Positions 17,252 through 23,229 of a DNA stretch of 23,229 bases are shown here, piece after piece. The DNA lies in assembly GCA_947367415.1 (NCBI GenBank), contig CANBEE010000004.1:1-23229 (forward strand). Reading direction: 5' to 3'. The notes beneath the pieces are model-generated. The model was not told where the DNA came from, did not search any database, and saw nothing but the letters and a program-made list of their open reading frames with translations. How positions within the stretch are numbered: position 1 is the stretch's first letter; the number at the start of each line of letters is the position of its first letter. The stretch comes from an uncultured Bacteroidales bacterium (GTDB lineage Bacteria; Bacteroidota; Bacteroidia; Bacteroidales; Bacteroidaceae). The translations under genes were made by a program, and so were the position numbers.

Positions 17252-18385
17252 ATGCGCCGCATATCACTTCTTATCATACTATTGGCAATGGTCGTTAGCA
17301 CATCAGCAAAGGATTTCACCGTTGTGATTGACGCTGGCCATGGCGGAAAAGACCCTGGTGCCCTCAGCGCAAACAAAAAGATACGAGAGAAGGATATTAC
17401 ACTAAAAGTGGCTCTGATGGTAGGTGAAGCAATAGCAAAGAATCATCCAGAAGTAAAAGTACTCTATACACGCAACACGGATGTCTTTGTAGGTCTCAAT
17501 GACCGTGCCCGCATAGCAAACCGCGCTGAGGCAGACCTCTTTATCTCTATCCATACCAATGCGGCAAAGAACCGTTCGGCCAAAGGGGCAGAGACCTATA
17601 TCTTGGGTATAGAAGAAGAGCGTACAGAGCGAAATCTCGATATTGCCAAGCGAGAAAACGGTGTTATCTTCCTGGAAGACAATCATGAGAAGCAGTATGC
17701 AAACTTTAACCCCAATTCACCGGAGAGCTACATCATCTTCGAGTACATGCAGAGCGAATTCGTGAAGGAGAGCATCCACATGGCACAGTATGTACAGGAG
17801 AATCTCACCTCCGATGCCAATCGCCACGACCGTGGAGTACGACAGGCAGGATTCCTTGTATTGCACGCAACCTCAATGCCAAGCGTGTTGGTAGAGCTGG
17901 GATACATCAGCAATAATGAAGAGGCCAGCTACTTAGCATCATCCAACGGACAGAAGCGACTGAGCCAATGCATCATAAAGGCATTTGACAACTACTATAC
18001 CGACCTTAAGAAACAGAGCACAGCCTCTACACCAGACAAAAGAACGGCGCAAACTACTACAAAAGCGAAGAATGAAGAAATAAGAGAACCCTCGACACAG
18101 ACTGCTGACGAGAAACATCCTGTATTTAAGGTACAGTTTCTCTCCTCATCAACGAAACTAAAGCAGGGCGATAAAGCTTTCAAGGGACTAAACCCTGTAG
18201 AACACTACTACGACAAAGGACTTTACAAATATACTTACGGAGCAACTACTGACTATAATGAGATAGTCCGTCTGAAGAAGAAAGTCAACGAGAAGTTTAA
18301 GGATGCCTTCATAGTAGCCTTCATCCGCAATGAGCGTATTGACACAAAAGAGGCCATCGCTCTCTACAAAAAACAAAACCCTTAA
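17252..18385 (+). CDS. N-acetylmuramoyl-L-alanine amidase (Amidase_3, periplasmic)
   Basis: 377 residues. The signal peptide is at about 1-19 (TSA-KD). The Amidase_3 catalytic domain (about 22-240) cleaves the amide bond between MurNAc and L-Ala in peptidoglycan, typically during cell separation. Expected zinc ligands are His30 (in VIDAGHGGKDPGA), Glu46 (in REKDITL) and His101 (in SIHTNA). Glu215 in PSVLVELGYISN is the expected catalytic glutamate. Residues of about 120-175 form an insertion like those in regulated amidases. A polar linker at about 245-290 leads to a C-terminal module (about 293-370, KVQFLSSS and YKYTYGATTDYNEI) that looks like a SPOR-type peptidoglycan-binding domain. The next gene starts 18 bp downstream. 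I see no canonical TAnnTTTG promoter between the preceding terminator and this gene. Confidence 0.93.
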   Translation: MRRISLLIILLAMVVSTSAKDFTVVIDAGHGGKDPGALSANKKIREKDITLKVALMVGEAIAKNHPEVKVLYTRNTDVFVGLNDRARIANRAEADLFISIHTNAAKNRSAKGAETYILGIEEERTERNLDIAKRENGVIFLEDNHEKQYANFNPNSPESYIIFEYMQSEFVKESIHMAQYVQENLTSDANRHDRGVRQAGFLVLHATSMPSVLVELGYISNNEEASYLASSNGQKRLSQCIIKAFDNYYTDLKKQSTASTPDKRTAQTTTKAKNEEIREPSTQTADEKHPVFKVQFLSSSTKLKQGDKAFKGLNPVEHYYDKGLYKYTYGATTDYNEIVRLKKKVNEKFKDAFIVAFIRNERIDTKEAIALYKKQNP

Positions 18386-18403
18386 CGAAATCCTTATATC
18401 CCT

Positions 18404-19300
18404 ATGAAACAATACAAATATAGCAAAGAGGCTAAGATTGGTGCAGCATTCATCATCGCCATCATAGCACTCTACTTTGGCATCAATTTTCTGAAGGGAC
18501 GCACTACCCTTTCAGATCAACATACCTACTATGTAGTCTATAATAACATCAGCGGACTCTCACCCTCGGCAAGCATCAACAACAATGGTTTCCGTGTCGG
18601 TTATGTCAATGATATCCACTACGACTATGCCAGCCCAAGCCTCATAGTGGTAGAGCTCAACATCAATAAAGCCCTGCAAATACCTGTAGGCAGCAAGGCA
18701 TACCTCATGAGTGAACTATTGGGAGGCGTAAGCATCGACCTACGACTGAGCCAAGCGAAAACTTTTTATGCAGACGGAGATACTATAGAAGCAGGCATTG
18801 CGCACGGCCTTATGGGACAAGTGGAGGAGGAAATGATTCCTCAATTTACCTCTCTGCTCCCAAAAGTAGATAGCCTCATCACTTCGCTCAACGCAATTGC
18901 AAGCAATCCGGATATCTCACGCTCATTGGCCAACGTCGCCAGCTTGAGCCAAAAACTCAACAACACTGCAGATGAACTAAATAGATTGTTCCACAACGAA
19001 TTGCCTACTTTGATGAAAAGTCTGCAAGGGACAGGCGAGAATCTACAGAGCATAACCTCACAACTCAATACCGTTGACTACGCCAGCACGATGGCACACG
19101 TAGACAGCACCATCATCAACTTACAGACCTTATCCGCTTTATTGATGAGCGATGACAGCAGCGTAGGGCGCCTTATCAATGATACCGCTTTCTACAATAA
19201 TCTGAATAGTATCTGCACCAATGCCAATGCACTTATAGAAGATGTAAAGAAACATCCTTCGCGCTACATCAACATATCGATATTTGGAAAGAAGAACTGA
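18404..19300 (+). CDS. MCE/MlaD-family lipid-transport substrate-binding protein
   Basis: 298 residues. A single N-terminal membrane anchor spans about residues 12-31. An MCE domain follows at about 38-118, with NISGLSPSASINNNGFRVGY and MSELLGGVSIDL. A long helical region at about 135-270 resembles the coiled helices that extend MCE hexamers. The C-terminus HPSRYINISIFGKK is characteristic of Bacteroidetes members. MlaD-like proteins move phospholipids across the periplasm with an ABC permease and ATPase (MlaE, MlaF). Those genes are not in this window, so they must lie elsewhere. It is probably co-transcribed with the amidase, pairing two envelope-maintenance functions. No clear terminator follows it. 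Confidence 0.9.
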   Translation: MKQYKYSKEAKIGAAFIIAIIALYFGINFLKGRTTLSDQHTYYVVYNNISGLSPSASINNNGFRVGYVNDIHYDYASPSLIVVELNINKALQIPVGSKAYLMSELLGGVSIDLRLSQAKTFYADGDTIEAGIAHGLMGQVEEEMIPQFTSLLPKVDSLITSLNAIASNPDISRSLANVASLSQKLNNTADELNRLFHNELPTLMKSLQGTGENLQSITSQLNTVDYASTMAHVDSTIINLQTLSALLMSDDSSVGRLINDTAFYNNLNSICTNANALIEDVKKHPSRYINISIFGKKN

Positions 19301-19352
19301 GAAAACAAAAGATCAACCTGTCAATTATTTCAGTACAACTCATCGTTTTCTC

Positions 19353-19416
19353 AGTACTTACGTGCAAGTACTGCAGTTTTGACGGCTAAGTATTCGAGTA
19401 CTTACAGCTAAGTACT
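19353..19416. repeat. Two near-identical 20-bp dyads AGTACTT-N6-AAGTACT upstream of dnaA
   Basis: Copy 1 (19353-19372) is AGTACTTACGTGCAAGTACT and copy 2 (19397-19416) is AGTACTTACAGCTAAGTACT. They share 16 of 20 positions and are 44 bp apart start to start. Each is an inverted repeat with arms extending to 8 bp: CAGTACTT/AAGTACTG in copy 1, and AGTACTTA/TAAGTACT in copy 2. A degenerate half-site TAAGTA at 19387-19392 forms a further dyad with TACTTA at 19399-19404. Additional GTAC tetramers are at 19333, 19475, 19506, 19548 and 19552, the last again within GTACTTAC. This looks like a set of binding sites for a dimeric protein. Confidence 0.7.
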
Positions 19417-19478
19417 AAAATACCGACAGACAAGGACCGACACACACAGAATAGACCTTAATGGATTAAAGAAGGTAC

Positions 19479-19493
19479 TTTTGTGACACAAAA
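19479..19493. repeat. Perfect 15-bp palindrome TTTTGTGACACAAAA
   Basis: The arms TTTTGTG and CACAAAA flank a single central A. A GTAC motif (19475-19478) directly abuts it. The size and symmetry suit an operator, but no cognate regulator is known from the sequence. Confidence 0.5.
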
Positions 19494-19899
19494 ACGCGGT
19501 TTCACGTACGAAGGGAAAAGAGGCCCTTAGAGCACATGAAACAACATGTACGTACTTACCAAACGAACGATGCCAGAAGCGAAGAAATAAGCCACAAATG
19601 GACTAAAAAATTTCAGGAAAACATAGGCTCAAAAACACCTTAATTAGACATAGTCTAAATAGAAAGCTTTTGATTTAGCAAATGTTATAGGGCATAAAAA
19701 GCCTATCTGGAAGCCTAAAAACACGATAAAAGGTGAAAAAATAAAGATTGTATTTAGTCCATAAAAATGTGTTATCACGTTTATTATCAGAATATTTGAT
19801 ATATACAACATAAAATTTGGGTCTTTATTGAGGGATAAATACAAACAGCTGAAACATTGCACCTTATAAACACGCAAAAAATCGGAAAGGAAAAATGGT

Positions 19900-19930
19900 T
19901 TTTTATTTTCGAATAAGGGTATTACCTTTG
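19900..19930 (+). promoter_or_regulatory. Bacteroidetes-type promoter of dnaA
   Basis: TACCTTTG at 19923-19930 matches the TAnnTTTG -7 consensus. About 20 bp upstream a T-rich stretch (19899-19907) stands in for the -33 TTTG. Transcription would begin near 19937 and leave a leader of about 33 nt. Confidence 0.6.
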
Positions 19931-19969
19931 CAATGTAGAAGTAAGAACAAGAAAGAACAATAAGGTAAA

Positions 19970-21370
19970 ATGACGGAAACACAACTCATCGAACTTTGGG
20001 AGAAATGCTTGACCATTATCCGCGATAATGTGCCAAGCAGAGCGTTCGATACGTGGTTTGCAAAGACCAAGCCCGCATCCTACATGGGCAACGTGTTGAC
20101 TATTTTCGTACCCAGCCAGTTCGTATACGAGTACATTGAGGAGCATTATGTAGAACTTCTCAGTTCCGCCATCTATCGTATCTTCGGCAACGAAACACAG
20201 CTCAACTACCGCATCTTGGCAGACAGCGAGAATCTGCTCACTGTAGACCAGGAATCAGTGAAACGCCCTACCCGCCCAACTAACGAACAACAGAAGAGCA
20301 CGAACAGTGCACCTGGAAGCATCGCAGTAGCGCCTCAAGATCTCGACCCCATGCTGAGAAGCAACTACAGCTTCGAGAACTTCATTGAGGGTATGAGCAA
20401 CAAGCTCTCACGCGCAGTAGCCGAAAGCATTGCCTTGAAGCCCGGCAAGACATTCAACCCCCTCTTCCTCTATGGAGCTTCGGGAGTAGGCAAGACTCAC
20501 CTCTCAAATGCCATTGGCTTGAAGGTAAAGGAGCTGTACCCGGAAAAGCGCGTACTCTACGTATCTGCACATCTATTCAAAGTGCAATATACAGACTCTG
20601 TACGCAAGAATACGGTGAATGACTTCATCAACTTCTACCAAAGCATCGATGTACTTATCATCGACGACATACAGGAGTTTGTAGGTGTAGAGAAGACACA
20701 GAACACTTTCTTCCATATCTTCAACCATCTACACCAGAACGGGAAGCAGCTCATCATGACTTGCGACCGTCCTCCCGTGATGCTTCAGGGTATCGAAGAG
20801 CGCCTCATCACACGCTTCAAGTGGGGAATGACCGCTGAGATAGAACGCCCCAATCTGGAGCTTCGCCGCGATATCCTTAACGACAAGGTACGCAGAGAGG
20901 GCATCATCCTCTCACCCTCAGTGCTCAACTATATCGCGGAGAAGGTTACCGACAGTGTTCGCGAGCTGGAAGGAATACTGACATCACTCATGGCCCACTC
21001 TACCGTTTATGGTCGCGAGATTGACCTCCCGATGGCAGAGCGCGTTATCAGCAAAGCAATCCGTGTAACGGCAAAAGAGATTACCGTTGACGACGTATTA
21101 CACAGCACCTGCGAATACTATCACGTAAAGGAAGAAGAAATATTCTCCTCATCACGCAAGCGAGGTATTGTATTGGCACGTCAAGTAGCCATGTTCCTTG
21201 CCCAAAAACACGTAGAGAATATCTCACTCACCAAGATTGGGCAACTTATAGGCTCCAAAGACCACTCGACCGTATTGCACGCATGCCGCATCATCAAGGA
21301 GCAGCTTGAATTGGACAAGACATTGCAGCAATCAATCGAGAAGATTGAAGCTAAAATGCACACAAGATAA
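19970..21370 (+). CDS. dnaA: Chromosomal replication initiator protein DnaA
   Basis: 466 residues, normal for DnaA. Domain I (about 1-85) begins LIELWEKCLTIIRDNVPSRAFDTWF. A variable linker (about 86-130) precedes the AAA+ core. Walker A is GASGVGKT at residues 169-176, and Walker B is VLIIDDIQEF with Asp232-Asp233. Sensor-type residues lie in MTCDRPP, and the arginine-containing segment is EERLITRFKWG. The C-terminal DNA-binding domain IV has the signature GSKDHSTVLHACRII near residue 427 onward. DnaA binds origin boxes, opens the duplex and recruits helicase; it often regulates its own gene. The gene stands alone, with its own promoter and a downstream hairpin terminator. Confidence 0.98.
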   Translation: MTETQLIELWEKCLTIIRDNVPSRAFDTWFAKTKPASYMGNVLTIFVPSQFVYEYIEEHYVELLSSAIYRIFGNETQLNYRILADSENLLTVDQESVKRPTRPTNEQQKSTNSAPGSIAVAPQDLDPMLRSNYSFENFIEGMSNKLSRAVAESIALKPGKTFNPLFLYGASGVGKTHLSNAIGLKVKELYPEKRVLYVSAHLFKVQYTDSVRKNTVNDFINFYQSIDVLIIDDIQEFVGVEKTQNTFFHIFNHLHQNGKQLIMTCDRPPVMLQGIEERLITRFKWGMTAEIERPNLELRRDILNDKVRREGIILSPSVLNYIAEKVTDSVRELEGILTSLMAHSTVYGREIDLPMAERVISKAIRVTAKEITVDDVLHSTCEYYHVKEEEIFSSSRKRGIVLARQVAMFLAQKHVENISLTKIGQLIGSKDHSTVLHACRIIKEQLELDKTLQQSIEKIEAKMHTR

Positions 21371-21405
21371 AACCAAACAGAAAGGTTTTTCATATCACGG
21401 AACTG

Positions 21406-21445
21406 ACAAACGGCCTCCTAGACATCTGGGAGGCCGTTTGTATTT
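21406..21445 (+). terminator. Terminator after dnaA
   Basis: A perfect 13-bp stem pairs ACAAACGGCCTCC (21406-21418) with GGAGGCCGTTTGT (21429-21441) across a 10-nt loop, followed by ATTT. It is G+C-rich and sits 35 bp after the stop codon. The near-symmetry could also allow function for transcripts from the other direction, but no such gene is present. Confidence 0.8.
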
Positions 21446-21468
21446 CACAGCAACCCAAATCAGCACAC

Positions 21469-21592
21469 GATTTTCGTTTTGGAAAACTTTTTAGATAATT
21501 AAAATTTACTTTCGGCTGATTTTCATATACTTACATTTTTCTTTTGGAAAACTTTTATTTTTTATAGATTTTCATTGTTGAAAATTTTGTCA
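21469..21592. repeat. Phased GATTTTC and TTTTGGAAAACTTTT repeats before nrdJ
   Basis: GATTTTC occurs at 21469-21475, 21518-21524 and 21567-21573, an exact 49-bp period. TTTTGGAAAACTTTT occurs at 21477-21491 and 21542-21556. The outer copies extend into similar 24-bp blocks (21469 and 21567, about 19 of 24 positions alike), and the last block overlaps the -33 element of the nrdJ promoter. Low sequence complexity makes some similarity expected, but the regular spacing stands out. Confidence 0.45.
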
Positions 21593-21616
21593 ATACAGAA
21601 AGGTTGTATATCTTTG
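21586..21616 (+). promoter_or_regulatory. Canonical Bacteroidetes promoter of nrdJ
   Basis: TTTG at 21586-21589 and TATCTTTG at 21609-21616 are separated by 19 bp, matching the TTTG-N19-TAnnTTTG pattern. The start site is expected near 21623. Confidence 0.75.
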
Positions 21617-21693
21617 CAGAGCTTTTTGTTCAGGAAAGGATTACTTCTACACAATTTTACCTTTTTGACAACATCAGTAACCTCATAAACAAA

Positions 21694-23229
21694 GTGGAAA
21701 AGAAAACTTACACGTTCGAAGAAGCGCAGAATGCTACGCTCGAATACTTCGGTGGCGATGCCCTCGCCGCAAGAGTATGGGCGAACAAGTATGCCATGAA
21801 AGACTCTTTGGGCAACATCTATGAAGAGACCCCGAGAGACATGCATTGGCGCATTGCCAATGAGATTGCCCGCGTAGAGGCAAAGTACCCCAATGCCTTG
21901 TCGGCTCAGCAGCTTTTTGATCTGCTCGACCACTTCAAGTACATCGTACCCCAAGGCAGTCCTATGACCGGTATCGGCAACAACTATCAGATTGCCTCTC
22001 TCTCAAGCTGCTTCGTCATCGGTATGGATGGCAACGCCGACTCTTACGGTGCCATCATCCGCGTAGATGAAGAGCAGGTACAGCTCATGAAGCGCCGTGG
22101 CGGTGTTGGTCACGACCTCTCACACATCCGCCCGAAGGGTTCACCCGTAAAGAACTCGGCCCTTACCTCTACTGGTTTGGTTCCTTTCATGGAGCGCTAC
22201 TCCAACTCCACCCGTGAGGTTGCTCAGGATGGCCGTCGCGGAGCACTGATGCTCAGCGTGTCTATCAAGCACCCCGACTCAGAGTCGTTCATCGATGCCA
22301 AGATGACCGAAGGCAAAGTGACCGGCGCCAACGTATCGGTAAAGATGGACGATGCCTTTATGCGTGCAGCCATTGAAGGCCGTCCCTACACACAGAAATA
22401 TCCTATCGACAGCACTGAACCACTTTACACAAAAGAGGTGAACGCATCAGAACTGTGGAAGAAGATTGTACATAATGCATGGAAGAGCGCCGAGCCTGGC
22501 GTACTCTTCTGGGACACCATCATCCGTGAGTCGGTACCCGACTGCTATGCCGACCTCGGCTTCAAGACAGTCTCCACCAACCCCTGTGGTGAGATACCCC
22601 TCTGCCCCTACGACTCATGCCGTCTGCTGGCCATCAACCTCTACTCATACGTAGTAAACCCCTTCACCCCCGAGGCATACTTCGATTTCGACCTCTTCAA
22701 GCAGCACGTAGCTGTAGCTCAGCGCATCATGGACGATATCATCGACCTTGAAATCGAGAAGATTGAGGCCATCATGGAGAAGATCGAGAGCGACCCCGAG
22801 AGCGAGGAGGTTAAGGGAGCCGAGCGCAAGCTTTGGCAGAAGATTATGGACAAGAGTACCCTTGGCCGCCGTACTGGTGTAGGTATCACCGCCGAAGGCG
22901 ATATGCTTGCCGCCATGGGCCTGCGCTACGGCACCGACGAGGCAACCGACTTCTCCGAGAAGGTACACCGCACCATTGCTATCGAAGCCTACCGCTCATC
23001 AGTCAACATGGCCAAGGAGCGTGGCGCATTCAAAGTATACGATAGCGAGCGCGAGAAGAACAACCCCTTCATCAACCGCCTCAAGGATGCCGACCCCGCA
23101 CTTTACGAGGAGATGAAGAAGCATGGTCGCCGCAACATCGCTTGCCTCACCATCGCCCCCACTGGCACCGTGAGCCTGATGACACAGACCACCTCAGGTA
23201 TCGAACCCGTATTCATGCCTGTATACAAG
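21694..23229 (+). CDS. nrdJ: Adenosylcobalamin-dependent (class II) ribonucleotide reductase, 5' part
   Basis: The first 512 codons are present; the gene runs off the window. The start is GTG at 21694 (reads MEKKTYTFEEAQ). The frame upstream is open but has no ATG, and the next in-frame ATG would remove conserved N-terminal sequence. The enzyme reduces ribonucleotides to deoxyribonucleotides using a radical formed from adenosylcobalamin. Visible signatures are GGDALAARVWANKYAMKD, the redox-active Cys106 (SSCFVIG), GGVGHDLSHIRPKGS, AEPGVLFWDTI and the active-site STNPCGEIPL (Asn296, radical Cys298, Glu300), then RRNIACLTIAPTGTVSLM. No N-terminal ATP-cone is present. The second redox cysteine and C-terminal cysteine pair lie outside the window. 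A helical charged segment at about 355-385 (EIEKIEAIMEKIESDPESEE) is an ordinary surface insertion. Class II rather than class I or III is judged from overall motif style. Confidence 0.93.
   Translation, partial: MEKKTYTFEEAQNATLEYFGGDALAARVWANKYAMKDSLGNIYEETPRDMHWRIANEIARVEAKYPNALSAQQLFDLLDHFKYIVPQGSPMTGIGNNYQIASLSSCFVIGMDGNADSYGAIIRVDEEQVQLMKRRGGVGHDLSHIRPKGSPVKNSALTSTGLVPFMERYSNSTREVAQDGRRGALMLSVSIKHPDSESFIDAKMTEGKVTGANVSVKMDDAFMRAAIEGRPYTQKYPIDSTEPLYTKEVNASELWKKIVHNAWKSAEPGVLFWDTIIRESVPDCYADLGFKTVSTNPCGEIPLCPYDSCRLLAINLYSYVVNPFTPEAYFDFDLFKQHVAVAQRIMDDIIDLEIEKIEAIMEKIESDPESEEVKGAERKLWQKIMDKSTLGRRTGVGITAEGDMLAAMGLRYGTDEATDFSEKVHRTIAIEAYRSSVNMAKERGAFKVYDSEREKNNPFINRLKDADPALYEEMKKHGRRNIACLTIAPTGTVSLMTQTTSGIEPVFMPVYK

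Larger units (their letters stand above)
19301..19969. other. 669-bp intergenic region between the MCE gene and dnaA
   Basis: No convincing gene is present. The first half (about 19330-19560) has a dense cluster of GTAC-centred motifs and palindromes. The second half (about 19600-19920) is strongly A+T-rich, with an inverted repeat TTAGAC-ata-GTCTAA (19644-19658). Four TTATC or GATAA pentamers lie at 19725, 19772, 19784 and 19834. These only partly match the DnaA-box consensus TTATCCACA, and no full match was found. The region ends with the dnaA promoter. It may be regulatory or part of a replication origin; the sequence alone does not decide. Confidence 0.5.
21371..21693. other. 323-bp intergenic region between dnaA and nrdJ
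   Basis: It holds the dnaA terminator (21406-21441), an A+T-rich stretch with short direct repeats (21469-21592), and the nrdJ promoter (21586-21616) with a leader of about 70 nt. I see no B12-box-like sequence or other cobalamin-riboswitch feature, and no additional gene. Confidence 0.6.

Noticed and set aside
19352..19380. Dyad plus T4 tract as a terminator for the amidase-MCE unit
   Set aside because: The 8-bp stem is A+T-rich with only four Ts after it, and a second copy without a T tract lies 44 bp on, so a DNA-binding site is more likely.
19511..19528. AAGGG/CCCTT hairpin as a small RNA or terminator
   Set aside because: Only a 5-bp stem with an 8-nt loop and no T run; too weak.
19644..19982. 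Minus-strand open frame of 112 codons in the dnaA upstream region
   Set aside because: It overlaps the dnaA start and promoter, lies in A+T-rich DNA, and its product is a low-complexity Phe/Ile/Leu-rich string without a recognisable family or a start signal.
21442..21693. Cobalamin riboswitch before nrdJ
   Set aside because: I found no B12-box-like core or multi-helix layout; the stretch is low-complexity A+T-rich DNA.
21562..21954. Minus-strand open frame of 130 codons opposite the nrdJ 5' end
   Set aside because: It is antisense to clearly conserved nrdJ codons and to its promoter; its composition reflects the opposite strand.
1..23229. CRISPR array, insertion sequence, tRNA or prophage
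   Set aside because: No regularly spaced repeat-spacer pattern, transposase frame with terminal repeats, cloverleaf or phage gene was found on either strand.

Overview
The window reads as chromosomal DNA of a Bacteroidales bacterium (Bacteroides/Prevotella type). The grounds are two SusC/SusD outer-membrane import pairs, promoters of the Bacteroidetes form TTTG-N19-TAnnTTTG, A-rich translation starts without clear Shine-Dalgarno sequences, and a cobalamin-type ribonucleotide reductase close to dnaA. Every recognised gene is on the + strand. No transposase, tRNA, rRNA, CRISPR array or phage gene was seen.

Left part (1-17210). After the tail of an unidentified gene comes a short intergenic region with a repeated CAAGTGTGA element and a promoter. 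Seven closely spaced genes follow, with gaps of 12-31 bp: a large FAS1 (fasciclin) lipoprotein, SusC-like, SusD-like, a FAS1 lipoprotein, a second FAS1 lipoprotein, a second SusC-like and a second SusD-like. A strong hairpin terminator closes the run. All five predicted lipoproteins have an acidic stretch right after the lipid-bearing cysteine, which in this phylum suggests surface display. The locus contains no glycoside hydrolase, lyase, sulfatase, peptidase or regulator. I infer two TonB-dependent importers working with three FAS1 surface proteins on a ligand that cannot be named from sequence.

Right part (17211-23229). This is conserved housekeeping content: an N-acetylmuramoyl-L-alanine amidase, an MCE/MlaD-like lipid-transport protein, a 669-bp intergenic region, dnaA with its own terminator, a 323-bp intergenic region, and the first 512 codons of nrdJ starting at a GTG. 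The intergenic region before dnaA is the most unusual non-coding stretch. It has nine GTAC tetramers in about 220 bp, two nearly identical 20-bp dyads AGTACTT-N6-AAGTACT 44 bp apart, a perfect TTTTGTG-A-CACAAAA palindrome, and an A+T-rich stretch leading to a good promoter. It is a candidate regulatory or origin-associated element.

The observations I rank highest are the GTAC dyad cluster before dnaA, the enzyme-free double SusCD/triple FAS1 operon, and the possible stop/start relay (TAATG, then a tiny ORF, then ATGA) at two junctions of that operon.
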